A stretch of DNA of 64,000 bases from Salinimonas iocasae (GCF_006228385.1 NZ_CP039852.1:682001-746000), one strand, 5' to 3'. Positions 37,694 through 46,511 are shown, counted from the first letter of the stretch. Made by a program: numbers and translations. The notes: generated by a model not told the origin, from the sequence alone.

Positions 37694-38404
37694 ATGGCTC
37701 GAATTGAAAATCTGAACCTTTCACAGCGAATGACCAATGAATTGGGCAAAGCGATTGTGAAGGGTGTCTACAGTCCGGAAACCGGATTTCCAACAGAAGC
37801 AAAATTATGTGATGAATATGGCATTAGCCGCACGGCAGTGCGTGAGGCGGTTAAAATGCTTGCCGCTAAAGGTCTGATATCGTCTCGTCCAAGACAGGGC
37901 ATTCGCGTGGAAGCGGCTGATCGGTGGAACCTTTACGATACCAACGTATTGAGCTGGATGCTGGAAAGCAGCCCGTCTTTGTTGGTCTTAAAAGAATTTC
38001 TTCAAATGCGACTGGCTATTGAACCGCAGGCAGCGGCGCTGGCTGCCAACGCGCAGAACAGCGAAGCAATTGAGAACATTAGCATTGCGCTTGAAAAAAT
38101 GCGCCGAGCGGTTGAGAACGGTGAAGGCAGCATGCACGATGCAGATTTGCAGTTTCATACCGCCATATTACAAGCCTCCGGAAACCGGTTTTTTTATCAG
38201 TTGCGCGAATTCATTACCACCGCCCTGAACGTCAGTATTCAGCATACAACACCTGCCAAAAGTAATAATAGTGCCATCGTTGAAGAGCACGAAAAGGTGT
38301 ATAACGCTATTGCGCAAGGACATGCAGAGCGGGCTAAAAATATGATGACCTATCTGATTGATGAAGCGATGACCGTGATTGAAAGAGAAATCGCCGAAGC
38401 ATAA
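37694..38404 (+). CDS. FadR-subfamily GntR transcriptional regulator of the arabinose/arabinan locus
   Basis: A 236-residue regulator. The N-terminal winged helix-turn-helix is at about residues 12-72 (FPTEAKLCDEYGISRTAVREAV, then wing SSRPRQGIRV). The FCD ligand domain has the usual metal-binding pattern: Asp151 and His155 in DADLQFHTAI, with later histidines in EEHEKVYNAI and QGHAERAK. FadR-type regulators bind palindromes of the form tnGTnnnACna. The recurring TGTA-N-TACA sites of this window fit that rule, so this protein is the prime candidate for their ligand-responsive repressor. The effector is probably arabinose or a metabolite, which is inference. It is followed at 51 bases by a sugar dehydrogenase gene. 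Confidence 0.92.
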   Translation: MARIENLNLSQRMTNELGKAIVKGVYSPETGFPTEAKLCDEYGISRTAVREAVKMLAAKGLISSRPRQGIRVEAADRWNLYDTNVLSWMLESSPSLLVLKEFLQMRLAIEPQAAALAANAQNSEAIENISIALEKMRRAVENGEGSMHDADLQFHTAILQASGNRFFYQLREFITTALNVSIQHTTPAKSNNSAIVEEHEKVYNAIAQGHAERAKNMMTYLIDEAMTVIEREIAEA

Positions 38405-38455
38405 TCGACAAGCACATCAAAAGTAACAATCGTTAAGTCAGGCGTGAGGTAAGTA

Positions 38456-39226
38456 ATGACTGAGCATTGTCAGCAGACTACACATTATCCCAGTCTAGTT
38501 GGTAAACGGGTTTTTATCACTGGTGGTGGAACAGGCATTGGCGCTGAAATGGTGCGCAGATTTGCCTTACAAGGTGCACTGGTAACCTTTGTAGATATGG
38601 CTGAAACGCCCAGCGTTGAACTTGCCCGCGAGCTATCACAGTACAATGTTCGCTTTGAGCAATGTGATTTGCGTGACATTGCGCATTTACAAAGCATTAT
38701 CCAGCAGACCGGCCGTGAGCAGGGCCCGATTGGTGTGTTAATAAATAACGCTGCTGATGATACGCGACACAATATTGATGAGGTAACCGTTGAATACTGG
38801 GATGATCGGCTCGCAGTAAATTTACGCCCGAGTTTTTTTGCCGCCCAGGCGGTGAGCGAGCAGATGAAGCAAATTAACGGTGGCTCTATTATTAATATGG
38901 GATCAGCCAGCTGGCGGATTAAGCAAAGCTGCATGCCGGCCTATACCTCTGCTAAAGCCGCCATTGAAGGTATGTCACGTTCACTGGCCAGTGCATACGG
39001 TCAACACAACATACGGGTAAACACACTCGTGCCCGGCTGGGTGATGACAAAACGACAAATGAGTCACTGGCTTGATCCGGAAGTGGTTGAGACTGTGAAG
39101 CAGCAACAGTGTATACATCAGACGCTCAAACCGGCGCATATTGTTAATGCTGCGCTATTCTTAGCCGCCGATGACAGCAGTATGATGACAGCGCAAACAC
39201 TCACTATTGATGCAGGCTGGACTTAA
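38456..39226 (+). CDS. SDR sugar 1-dehydrogenase (L-arabinose / D-xylose dehydrogenase-like)
   Basis: A 256-residue classical short-chain dehydrogenase with the cofactor motif TGGGTGIG (residues 22-29) and catalytic Ser150, Tyr163 and Lys167 (PAYTSAKAAIEG). Asp47 (FVDM) at the end of strand 2 indicates NAD preference. The segments YPSLVGKRVFITGGG and INNAADDTRHNIDEVTVEYWDDRLAVNLR closely resemble the Caulobacter-type xylose dehydrogenase, which oxidises pentoses to lactones. With the SMP-30 lactonase nearby this would give an oxidative, non-phosphorylating start to arabinose use. It lies 51 bases behind the regulator and is probably cotranscribed with it. Confidence 0.85.
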   Translation: MTEHCQQTTHYPSLVGKRVFITGGGTGIGAEMVRRFALQGALVTFVDMAETPSVELARELSQYNVRFEQCDLRDIAHLQSIIQQTGREQGPIGVLINNAADDTRHNIDEVTVEYWDDRLAVNLRPSFFAAQAVSEQMKQINGGSIINMGSASWRIKQSCMPAYTSAKAAIEGMSRSLASAYGQHNIRVNTLVPGWVMTKRQMSHWLDPEVVETVKQQQCIHQTLKPAHIVNAALFLAADDSSMMTAQTLTIDAGWT

Positions 39227-39277
39227 ACTCCTCTATTGACGTATTGGTAAATTTCGTTAACGATAGATAACTATAAA

Positions 39278-39286
39278 TGTAATATA
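39278..39286. promoter_or_regulatory. Candidate GntR/FadR-type operator before the TauE-type gene
   Basis: TGTAATATA, one mismatch from the palindrome, 54 bases before the start codon. Confidence 0.45.
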
Positions 39287-39339
39287 ATAGTTATATTAAG
39301 GTCGCTAGCGATAAATTTACCGCAGAGGATATAGACTGC

Positions 39340-40062
39340 TTGCTGAGTTTTTTTTGTATTTACCTCATCCTGATCACCGGAGCATGTCTACAGGGGGTGA
39401 TAGGTTTCGGGCTGGGCTTATTATCAGCGCCCCTGGTCTACTTTTTGATGCCGGAACTTGTTCCCGCCCCAATGATTCTCAATGCGCTTCTGCTTACTTC
39501 ATTACTATCGGTCAAATACCGGGCTGAGATTGATGTTCGCCATACCGGATTTTCAGTGTTTGGTGGCACCATCGGCGTCCTGGTCGCCGGCACCGTCATG
39601 TACTATCTCGATGCTGCGCAATACCAACTTTTATTTGGTGTATCTATTCTTATCGCAGTGGGCTTATCAGTACTGGGAATGACCCCACGGGTCTCCGCCT
39701 TGACTAATATCATCGCCTCATCACTTTCGGGCTTTTTAGGTACTACAACATCGGCTGGTGGTGCGCCGATGGGTTTACTTTATCAGTCAGCAGAGCAAAG
39801 CAAAATTAAGGCAAACCTGAGTGTATTTTTTGTTTATATCAATTTGTTCGGCATTTTTGTTCTATGGTGGACCGGACGTGCAACGCAAAGTGATTTCATT
39901 CTTTTTCTTAAATGTATTCCTGCCATTTTAATTGGCTGGGCGCTGTCATATTTTATCAGTAAAAATATAAACGAAGATCGCATCAGGCAATTGATTTTAC
40001 TGGTTGCCAGTGGCTCTGCACTGGTTCTAATTATGGCAGCTGTAAGCAACGCTAACGGATAG
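39340..40062 (+). CDS. TauE/SafE-family membrane transporter
   Basis: A 240-residue protein with seven to eight predicted helices and the two-fold repeated family pattern: GVIGFGLGLLSAPLVYFLMPELVPAPMIL in the first half and ASSLSGFLGTTTSAGGAPMGLL in the second. It starts with TTG, and a GAGGAT site lies nine bases upstream. Family members move sulfonates, sulfite or small organic anions, often outwards. Between a sugar dehydrogenase and a lactonase, an aldonate such as arabinonate is an attractive substrate, but nothing in the sequence proves it. It is followed at 29 bases by the lactonase gene. Confidence 0.85.
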   Translation: MLSFFCIYLILITGACLQGVIGFGLGLLSAPLVYFLMPELVPAPMILNALLLTSLLSVKYRAEIDVRHTGFSVFGGTIGVLVAGTVMYYLDAAQYQLLFGVSILIAVGLSVLGMTPRVSALTNIIASSLSGFLGTTTSAGGAPMGLLYQSAEQSKIKANLSVFFVYINLFGIFVLWWTGRATQSDFILFLKCIPAILIGWALSYFISKNINEDRIRQLILLVASGSALVLIMAAVSNANG

Positions 40063-40091
40063 ATTCACCATAACTGTGCTAGCATAACATC

Positions 40092-40976
40092 ATGGTAAAT
40101 GTAGATTTAATCACAGTATTGAACTGTCAGTGTGAGCTGGGTGAGGGGGCGTATTACAGCCACCGATTGCAGCGCGCGTTCTGGGTGGATATTTACGGCT
40201 GCCGAATTCACTCCATGGACTGGCAATCGCAGCAGACAAAAACTACTTCTGTCCCGGAGCCAGTATGCTGGATAAAGGAAACCGCGGAAGGACAGCTTAT
40301 TGCAGGCTTTGCTTCGGGCATCTATACGCTGGATAAAAATCTGCAACCACAGACATTGGTATGGCAATTACCTGAGAAGGAAAAACACAACCGGCTAAAC
40401 GATGCAAAAGTCGATCGGCAGGGAAATCTATATTTCGGCACGATGGACAAGTCTGAGCAAAGTGAATCCGGACATCTGTATCTTCTTAATAAAGTTAAAG
40501 CTGCGCAAATTATTGATTCCGGATACGTTGTAAGTAACGGGCCCGCCTTTGATCCCGCTGGAAATATCATTTATTCGGTATCTTCCAAAGAGCGTATCAT
40601 CTTTGCGGTCACGCTTGATGAGAATCAAAACGTAAAATCCAAAAGGCCACACATTCATCTTTCACCCTCGCAGGGATACCCTGACGGGGTTACTGTTGAT
40701 GGCGAAGGTAATTTGTGGGTGTGCGCCTGGGATGGCAATGCCATATTAAGGTTTGCGCCGGATGGCACACTGCTTCAAACCCTTCGGTTCCCCGTTCCCC
40801 GCGTGACCAGTATTGCGTTTGCGGGGCCTCACCTTGACCACATTATCGTAACATCTGCTCGAACTGGTCTTGATCAATACTCTTTGGACCTGGCGCCACA
40901 AAGCGGTAATACGTTTTTATTCAAAACGGCACCAATCGGCATTGCTGACAAGCCTGCCAATATCACTGGGGCGTAA
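40092..40976 (+). CDS. SMP-30/gluconolactonase-family sugar lactonase
   Basis: A 294-residue six-bladed propeller that opens aldonolactones to aldonic acids. The metal site is visible: the glutamate in CELGEGAYY, the asparagine region of NRLNDAKVDRQGNLYFGTMD and VSNGPAFDPAGNIIY, and the aspartate in GYPDGVTVDGEGNLWV. XylC and arabinonolactonase enzymes of oxidative pentose pathways belong to this family, and the sugar dehydrogenase sits two genes upstream. There is no signal peptide, so it acts in the cytosol. The dehydratase that would follow in a Weimberg or Dahms route is not in this window. Confidence 0.88.
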   Translation: MVNVDLITVLNCQCELGEGAYYSHRLQRAFWVDIYGCRIHSMDWQSQQTKTTSVPEPVCWIKETAEGQLIAGFASGIYTLDKNLQPQTLVWQLPEKEKHNRLNDAKVDRQGNLYFGTMDKSEQSESGHLYLLNKVKAAQIIDSGYVVSNGPAFDPAGNIIYSVSSKERIIFAVTLDENQNVKSKRPHIHLSPSQGYPDGVTVDGEGNLWVCAWDGNAILRFAPDGTLLQTLRFPVPRVTSIAFAGPHLDHIIVTSARTGLDQYSLDLAPQSGNTFLFKTAPIGIADKPANITGA

Positions 40977-41069
40977 GCGAGCCAGATAATTTGTTCTCAC
41001 ATTCCTAAAAACCCGACCAGTAAATTCGATGTTGTGATGGTGTAAAAAGCGTTGTAAAGTAATCGTTAA

Positions 41070-41082
41070 ATTGTAATACAAT
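41070..41082. promoter_or_regulatory. Candidate GntR/FadR-type operator before the DUF4861-GH105-BNR gene
   Basis: The most extended copy in the window: ATTGTAATACAAT, a perfect 13-base palindrome around the central A, 30 bases before the start codon. Confidence 0.65.
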
Positions 41083-41111
41083 ATGACATCTAGCGTATTT
41101 AAGGATTTACT

Positions 41112-44100
41112 ATGCAGCAAAGAATGGGGTGGCTAACATTCCTGGCCGGATTCGCAATAGCAGGCTGCTCGAGTCAGGAAGCGGCCACACAAGAAAGCTT
41201 TGAGGCCAGACAAATTAAAGAGCGAAAAGACGATTTTGCATTTGAAAATGACAAGGTGGCTTTTCGAGTTTATGGACCAGCTCTCGCTGGGGCAAATGAA
41301 AACAACGGTACCGATTGCTGGTTTAAAAGAACAGATAAACCGATAGTTAATAAGTGGTACGAAGCGCATTTTGAGGGTACTTCTTATCATGAAGATCACG
41401 GTGAGGGATATGACCCATACCATGTGGGAAGCTCTTTAGGGTGCGGGGCTGTCGCGCTCTGGCAACCCGGTCAGGATGATAAACTTGTACAACCTAACGT
41501 TTATCAATCTTTTAAAGTGCTTGAAAAATCTGATGAACAAGTTTCATTTGAGCTGACTTATCGTTGGGAAGAGCAGAACATTGAAGAAGTTAAGCGTGTC
41601 ACGCTTAGCCGCGGCAGCCAATTGTATAAGGCGCAAAGTCGGTTTACCCAAGATGGTAAGCCCGTAAAACTTAAAGTGGCCGTTGGGGTATCCACGCACG
41701 ATGGTAAAGCACTGGTAGATGTAAACGATGAGAGAAGTGCGGTCAGTACCTGGGAGAAAATTGACGATAGCCATGTCGGAACAGCGGTTCTTCTTCCACA
41801 GACATATACGGCTACTTTCCATGAGCAACAAAGCGACCAAAAAGACCGGTCCAATGCGGTGCTGGTCACTTCCACTAATGACAACGGCGAACTGACATAC
41901 TATGCCGGCTTTGCATGGGAAAAAGCGCAGGATATAAAAACGTATTTTCAATGGAAGCAATATCTAGCCAACTACCTTGACGAAGCACCTACCGACATCA
42001 CAATGCAATCGGTCAAGCAATTAACCAAGCAGGTAGCTGACTGGCAGATTGAACATCACGAAGAACAAGGTGAATACAGAGCCATACCGCGCAACCCACC
42101 TGAGTGGTCAAACCGCGAACGCTATCACGATCTTGAGTGGCATCATGGCGCGCTGTATGCGGGCATGAATGAATGGCGTAAAGTTGCTGGTGATGCCAGC
42201 TATACCGCCTGGCTAAAAAATATTGGTGAAGAAAATCAGTGGGAACTTCATCAACGGCCATATCACGCCGATGATCACACCGTTGGGCAGTTTTATCTTT
42301 CTCTTTATAGTGAGTATGAAGACCCAGCCATGCTGAAACCCACAAAAGAGCGTTTTGACTGGATTCTGGAAAATCCAAAAGAAGGTACGCTGGATTGGCT
42401 AGCCGAAGATACACACGCGCATGATCGCTGGGGCTGGAGCGACGCGTTGTTTATGGCACCGCCTGTTTGGGCTCGGTTGGCAAAGTTGACCGGTGAAGAC
42501 AAGTACCTTGAGTTCATGGATCAAGAATACCACGCCACTTATGATTTGCTATGGAGTGAAGAGGACCAGCTGTTCTGGCGTGATTCTAGCTATTTCACGC
42601 AGGAAGAAAAAAACGGCGAAGATATTTTCTGGTCCAGAGGTAATGGTTGGGTGTTTGGCGGCTTAGCGCTTATGATCCCCGACTTACCTAAAGATTGGAA
42701 AGGACGCGAGTTTTATGTTGATTTGTATAAAGAGATGGCGGCCAAGGTAAAAACCATTCAGCGCGAAGATGGCACTTGGTCAATGGGGTTACTAGGTGGC
42801 CGCGAAGGTTATCCTGAAGTAGAAACCAGTGGCACAGCGTTCTTTACGTTTGGTCTGGCGTGGGGCGTTAATAATGGTCTGTTGAATAAAGAAGAGTATC
42901 GCCCGGTAATTGAAAAAGCATGGCGTGCATTAAAACTGGCCGTTAATCATGAAGGGATGCTTGCCTATGTGCAGCCGGTTGGCGCCTCGCCAGGTGACTC
43001 TTTCCCTGATTATACCGAAGTGTATGGCGTAGGCGCATTTTTGGCTGCAGGCAGTGAGCTTTACAAAATGCTTAAGTCAGAAAGGGATAATGCCATTACC
43101 GCCGCGTCGCCGGTGACCATGATGGAAAATACAGGATGGTGCTGGTTTCAGGACCCGCGAGCTATCATTCAAAATGGTAAACTCGTTATAGGCGGTGTAC
43201 AGGGCAATGGAACCGGAGACGCCGTGGTGGGTATCTTCGATCTTGACTCTCAGCAAGTAGATAGCACGTCTGTACTTCATGAGAATTTTGATCACGATGA
43301 TCATAATTCGCCGGTATTCTATGCCAGACCTGATGGCTCACTATTGACAGTGTATGCGCGTCACAGTACAGAAAATCACCACTATTACCGTATCTCTGAG
43401 TCTTCAGATTACTCAGTCTGGGGCGAGGAGCGACAGATCAGTGCTTCTGAACCAGTTACCTACATGAATCTCTTCCACCTGGAAAAGGAAGATAGACTTT
43501 ACAATCTTTATCGGGGCGTTCAGTGGAACCCTACATTTGTATCCTCCACAGACCACGGGAATACCTGGGGCGATGCTACCCACCTTATTCAGGATGAGCT
43601 TGGGGGGACCCAGCGACCATATGCCCGCTACGCTTCGGATAACGAAGATACGATCGGCATTTCTTTTACTGATGCCCATCCGCGAGACTATGGCAATAGT
43701 CTTTATTATGCCGCCTTTCGCGAAGGTAAGTTTTTTACAGCGAATGGCGATTTAATAAAGGAACTGAGCAAAGAAGGTCCACTGAAACCTTCAGAGGCAG
43801 AGCAGATATTTGCCGGAGGCGAGGGGGCATTCCGGGGCATGGAGCTAAGCGCCAATAAAAGTGCCTGGACCAGCTCCATGGTGCTGGATGACAACGGCTA
43901 TCCGCATATTGCCTATTCGCTTTATTTGAAAAACAGTGATCAACGTTACCGTATTGCTTCGTGGGACGGCCAGCAATGGCATGATCGTGAAGTAGCACGC
44001 GCTGGTGAACATCTTTACCCTAAAGAGGCAAGTTATACTGGCCTTATAACCCTTGATCCTTCAGATCCTTCCCATGTTGTCATTGCCAGCAACGTGAACC

Positions 44101-44330
44101 CTCATACCGGAGAAAAACAAAGTGGTAACTTTCAGGTATACCGGGCGAATATAGCTTTAGAGGATGATATCAGTACCGTTGAGTGGGAAAAGCTATCTGA
44201 TAATGAAGAGCACGATAATATACGGCCGCTCATTGTTAACGGAAAAAACAAGAATGCTATTTTATGGCTTTCCGGGACATATAATACCTATACCGATTAT
44301 GATCTGAATGCGACGGGTATTGTTTACTAA
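41112..44330 (+). CDS. Lipoprotein fusion: DUF4861 + GH105 unsaturated uronyl hydrolase + BNR propeller (lyase-like)
   Basis: A 1072-residue surface or periplasmic lipoprotein (lipobox IAGC). Residues about 40-295 form a beta-sandwich of DUF4861 type. Residues about 300-660 are an (alpha/alpha)6 barrel of GH105 (unsaturated rhamnogalacturonyl/glucuronyl hydrolases), with the catalytic Asp444 in WSDALFMAPP and the SRGNGWVFGG motif. Residues about 670-1072 are a BNR-type seven-bladed propeller beginning NTGWCWFQDPRAII and containing FDHDDHNSPVFYARPDG. Such propellers occur in polysaccharide lyases of the PL24/PL25/PL27 kind and in GH145. A lyase that makes unsaturated uronate ends plus a hydrolase that removes them would be a self-contained pair. 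It is preceded by the regulon operator and followed by a strong terminator. Confidence 0.85.
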   Translation: MQQRMGWLTFLAGFAIAGCSSQEAATQESFEARQIKERKDDFAFENDKVAFRVYGPALAGANENNGTDCWFKRTDKPIVNKWYEAHFEGTSYHEDHGEGYDPYHVGSSLGCGAVALWQPGQDDKLVQPNVYQSFKVLEKSDEQVSFELTYRWEEQNIEEVKRVTLSRGSQLYKAQSRFTQDGKPVKLKVAVGVSTHDGKALVDVNDERSAVSTWEKIDDSHVGTAVLLPQTYTATFHEQQSDQKDRSNAVLVTSTNDNGELTYYAGFAWEKAQDIKTYFQWKQYLANYLDEAPTDITMQSVKQLTKQVADWQIEHHEEQGEYRAIPRNPPEWSNRERYHDLEWHHGALYAGMNEWRKVAGDASYTAWLKNIGEENQWELHQRPYHADDHTVGQFYLSLYSEYEDPAMLKPTKERFDWILENPKEGTLDWLAEDTHAHDRWGWSDALFMAPPVWARLAKLTGEDKYLEFMDQEYHATYDLLWSEEDQLFWRDSSYFTQEEKNGEDIFWSRGNGWVFGGLALMIPDLPKDWKGREFYVDLYKEMAAKVKTIQREDGTWSMGLLGGREGYPEVETSGTAFFTFGLAWGVNNGLLNKEEYRPVIEKAWRALKLAVNHEGMLAYVQPVGASPGDSFPDYTEVYGVGAFLAAGSELYKMLKSERDNAITAASPVTMMENTGWCWFQDPRAIIQNGKLVIGGVQGNGTGDAVVGIFDLDSQQVDSTSVLHENFDHDDHNSPVFYARPDGSLLTVYARHSTENHHYYRISESSDYSVWGEERQISASEPVTYMNLFHLEKEDRLYNLYRGVQWNPTFVSSTDHGNTWGDATHLIQDELGGTQRPYARYASDNEDTIGISFTDAHPRDYGNSLYYAAFREGKFFTANGDLIKELSKEGPLKPSEAEQIFAGGEGAFRGMELSANKSAWTSSMVLDDNGYPHIAYSLYLKNSDQRYRIASWDGQQWHDREVARAGEHLYPKEASYTGLITLDPSDPSHVVIASNVNPHTGEKQSGNFQVYRANIALEDDISTVEWEKLSDNEEHDNIRPLIVNGKNKNAILWLSGTYNTYTDYDLNATGIVY

Positions 44331-44347
44331 AGGATGACATGCATTCT

Positions 44348-44385
44348 GGCAGAACAGTTAAACCGAGCAACTGTTCTGCCTTTTT
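44348..44385 (+). terminator. Strong rho-independent terminator before an SDR gene
   Basis: Perfect 12-base arms GGCAGAACAGTT / AACTGTTCTGCC around a 9-base loop, then TTTTT. The SDR start codon is only 16 bases further on. Confidence 0.92.
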
Positions 44386-44400
44386 AACAGGTGACTTGAG

Positions 44401-45150
44401 TTGAAACACGCAGAAAAAATAGTTGTGGTTACAGGGGGAAGTCAGGGCATTGGATTGGCTATCGCTGAGCGTTACGCCGACGAGGGAGCACAAGTTGTCG
44501 TAGGTTCACGACATAAGCCGGAAGATCTGCTCCATAAGAATATCCAATTTAAGACCTTAGATGTGACTTGCGAAGAGTCAGTCCACAATATGTTTAATAG
44601 TGTAAAAGAGCAATATGGTCGGGTAGATGCGTTAATAAATGCTGCTGGCGTGATGAAGCAGGCGAGTTTTCTTACCACTACTTTAAACGACTGGGAAGCA
44701 ACACTGCGTATTAACCTTACCGGCACATTTCTAACTAGTCAGTGCGCAGCACATTTAATGAAAGAGCGTGGTGGCTGCATTATAAATATTGGCTCAATAG
44801 AGGGTGAGGCTGCTAATGCAGCACATACAGCGTACGTGTCTTCCAAAGGTGGCGTACATGCACTCACCAGAGCTATCGCAGTTGATTTGGGGGGCTACAA
44901 TATTCGTTGCAACACTATCTGTCCTGGCTGGATAAATACCTCATTAAACCAGTCGTACTTCGAGGATGATACACATCAGCAGAAACTAAATGCGCTGAAA
45001 AAGCTCCATCCATTAGGCCGTTTGGGCGAACCCGCAGATATCGCTGCATTAGCATGCTGGCTGGGAAGCGATGACGCGCAATGGGTTACCGGTCAGTCAT
45101 TTACAATAGATGGCGGGAGGACCGCTAAATTACCTGGCATAGACTGCTGA
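44401..45150 (+). CDS. Short-chain dehydrogenase/reductase
   Basis: A 249-residue classical SDR with TGGSQGIG (residues 11-18), NAAG-type motif (INAAGVM) and catalytic Ser132, Tyr145 and Lys149 (TAYVSSKGG). The arginine in GSRHK after strand 2 favours NADP(H). It starts with TTG, with AGGTGA six bases upstream. The preceding terminator means it depends on read-through or on an unseen promoter. It follows the GH105 fusion. A keto-uronate product of unsaturated uronyl hydrolysis, or a pentose derivative, is a possible substrate. The sequence alone does not decide this. Confidence 0.85.
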   Translation: MKHAEKIVVVTGGSQGIGLAIAERYADEGAQVVVGSRHKPEDLLHKNIQFKTLDVTCEESVHNMFNSVKEQYGRVDALINAAGVMKQASFLTTTLNDWEATLRINLTGTFLTSQCAAHLMKERGGCIINIGSIEGEAANAAHTAYVSSKGGVHALTRAIAVDLGGYNIRCNTICPGWINTSLNQSYFEDDTHQQKLNALKKLHPLGRLGEPADIAALACWLGSDDAQWVTGQSFTIDGGRTAKLPGIDC

Positions 45151-45301
45151 GCTCCTTACAACCTTCACAACCCTTTAGTCACCCGACCGCATTATATGGT
45201 ATACTTCTCAGCTTCAGCCTGCTAATGCAGGCTAGCAAATCCAGAACTTTTTGCTTAAAAAGATTACCCCGCTAGATCAAGATTGTTAACAGGCACCCGA
45301 T

Positions 45302-46321
45302 ATGATGCAGTCACTTGCTGAACACCGTAAATTCTCAGTCGCCCCAATGCTGGATTGGACAGACCGACATTGCCGGTACTTTTTGCGTTTGTTGTCTGGT
45401 AATGCACTGCTTTATACGGAGATGGTAACTACCGGTGCGCTGATTTATGGCAAAGGTGATTATCTTGCATTCAACGAGCAGGAGCATCCGGTTGCGTTGC
45501 AACTGGGCGGGTCCGATGCCGGTGATATGGCGCGCTGCGCAGTTATGGCGCAGGAACGAGGCTATGATGAGGTTAATATCAATGTCGGGTGTCCCTCAGA
45601 TCGTGTGAAAAACGGCAGTTTTGGTGCCTGCCTGATGGCACAGCCGGAAGTGGTAGCAGCGTCAGTAAAGGCGATGCAGGCAGAGGTTGATATTCCGGTG
45701 ACGGTAAAGTGTCGTATCGGTATTGACGATATGGATGAATACCATGCCTTTGCACAGTTTGTTGAAACGGTGGCGAATGCAGGTTGTGATACCTTTATTG
45801 TGCACGCCAGAAAAGCCTGGTTGCAGGGATTAAGTCCTAAAGAAAATCGCGAGGTTCCCCCGCTCAATTATCCGCGTGTCCATCAGCTCAAGGCTGACTG
45901 GCCGCAGCTTAATATAAGTATAAATGGCGGGGTGAAAACCCTGGATGCGGTAAAGGAGCAGCTCAATCACGTGGATGGCGTGATGATGGGCCGGGAAGTT
46001 TATGCAAACCCTTATCTGATGGCTTCAGTTGATAAGGAAATATTCAAAGAGCATAGCACGCCGTTGACGCGCAGAGAGATTGTGCTGAAGATGCAACAGT
46101 ATATTGAAACTATTGATGAGCCAGGCTTCAAGCCCTGGCATGTTGCCCGACACATGTTAGGACTCTACGCCGGTGAGGCTGGCGGCCGTATCTGGCGACG
46201 TTATCTTAGCCAGAACGGGACAGGTAAATCACCTGATCCTTCTTTATTACTTAACGCATTGGACAGCGTTGAAACGGCGCAGGCTAACGTTGCAGCTTTC
46301 AATGAGAGTAAGGTTGGTTAA
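45302..46321 (+). CDS. dusA: tRNA-dihydrouridine(20/20a) synthase DusA
   Basis: A 339-residue FMN-dependent enzyme that reduces uridine in the tRNA D-loop. Motifs: SVAPMLDWTDRHCRYFLR at the start of the TIM barrel, MVTTGALIYG, NINVGCPSDRVKNGSFGACLM with catalytic Cys110, TVKCRIGIDD, VHARKAWLQGLSPKENR and the FMN-phosphate segment NGGVKT. WHVARHMLGLYAGEAGGRIWRR in the C-terminal helical domain is typical of DusA and not DusB or DusC. It marks the end of the sugar locus and is transcribed alone. A short inverted repeat (AGCCTGC/GCAGGCT, 45218-45235) lies in its leader. Confidence 0.95.
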   Translation: MMQSLAEHRKFSVAPMLDWTDRHCRYFLRLLSGNALLYTEMVTTGALIYGKGDYLAFNEQEHPVALQLGGSDAGDMARCAVMAQERGYDEVNINVGCPSDRVKNGSFGACLMAQPEVVAASVKAMQAEVDIPVTVKCRIGIDDMDEYHAFAQFVETVANAGCDTFIVHARKAWLQGLSPKENREVPPLNYPRVHQLKADWPQLNISINGGVKTLDAVKEQLNHVDGVMMGREVYANPYLMASVDKEIFKEHSTPLTRREIVLKMQQYIETIDEPGFKPWHVARHMLGLYAGEAGGRIWRRYLSQNGTGKSPDPSLLLNALDSVETAQANVAAFNESKVG

Positions 46322-46436
46322 ATAGGCTATTCGTAGTGGTCAAGTTGGCTATTTGGTGACCAGTGCCGTTAACCTGACAGCATGAAGAAATGGTTGGTTT
46401 TAAATAAGTATTTGATTTTAATTTAAAATACTGGTC

Positions 46437-46452
46437 TGGCACAGCTTTCGCT
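46437..46452 (+). promoter_or_regulatory. Candidate sigma-54 promoter before the 96-residue protein gene
   Basis: TGGCAC-N5-TCGCT: a perfect -24 box, and a -12 box with one mismatch from TTGCT. The GG and GC pairs are 12 bases apart as required. It lies about 60 bases before the start codon. Confidence 0.6.
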
Positions 46453-46511
46453 ATCTTTAAAGTGTTCGCACATTTGCACTTAACCTTTAAAGTAATAGCA
46501 AGGAAATCGTT

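Noticed and set aside
45218..45235. Inverted repeat AGCCTGC/GCAGGCT before dusA considered as a terminator
   Set aside because: There is no T run on either side, so it is not called a rho-independent terminator. It is mentioned only as a leader hairpin.
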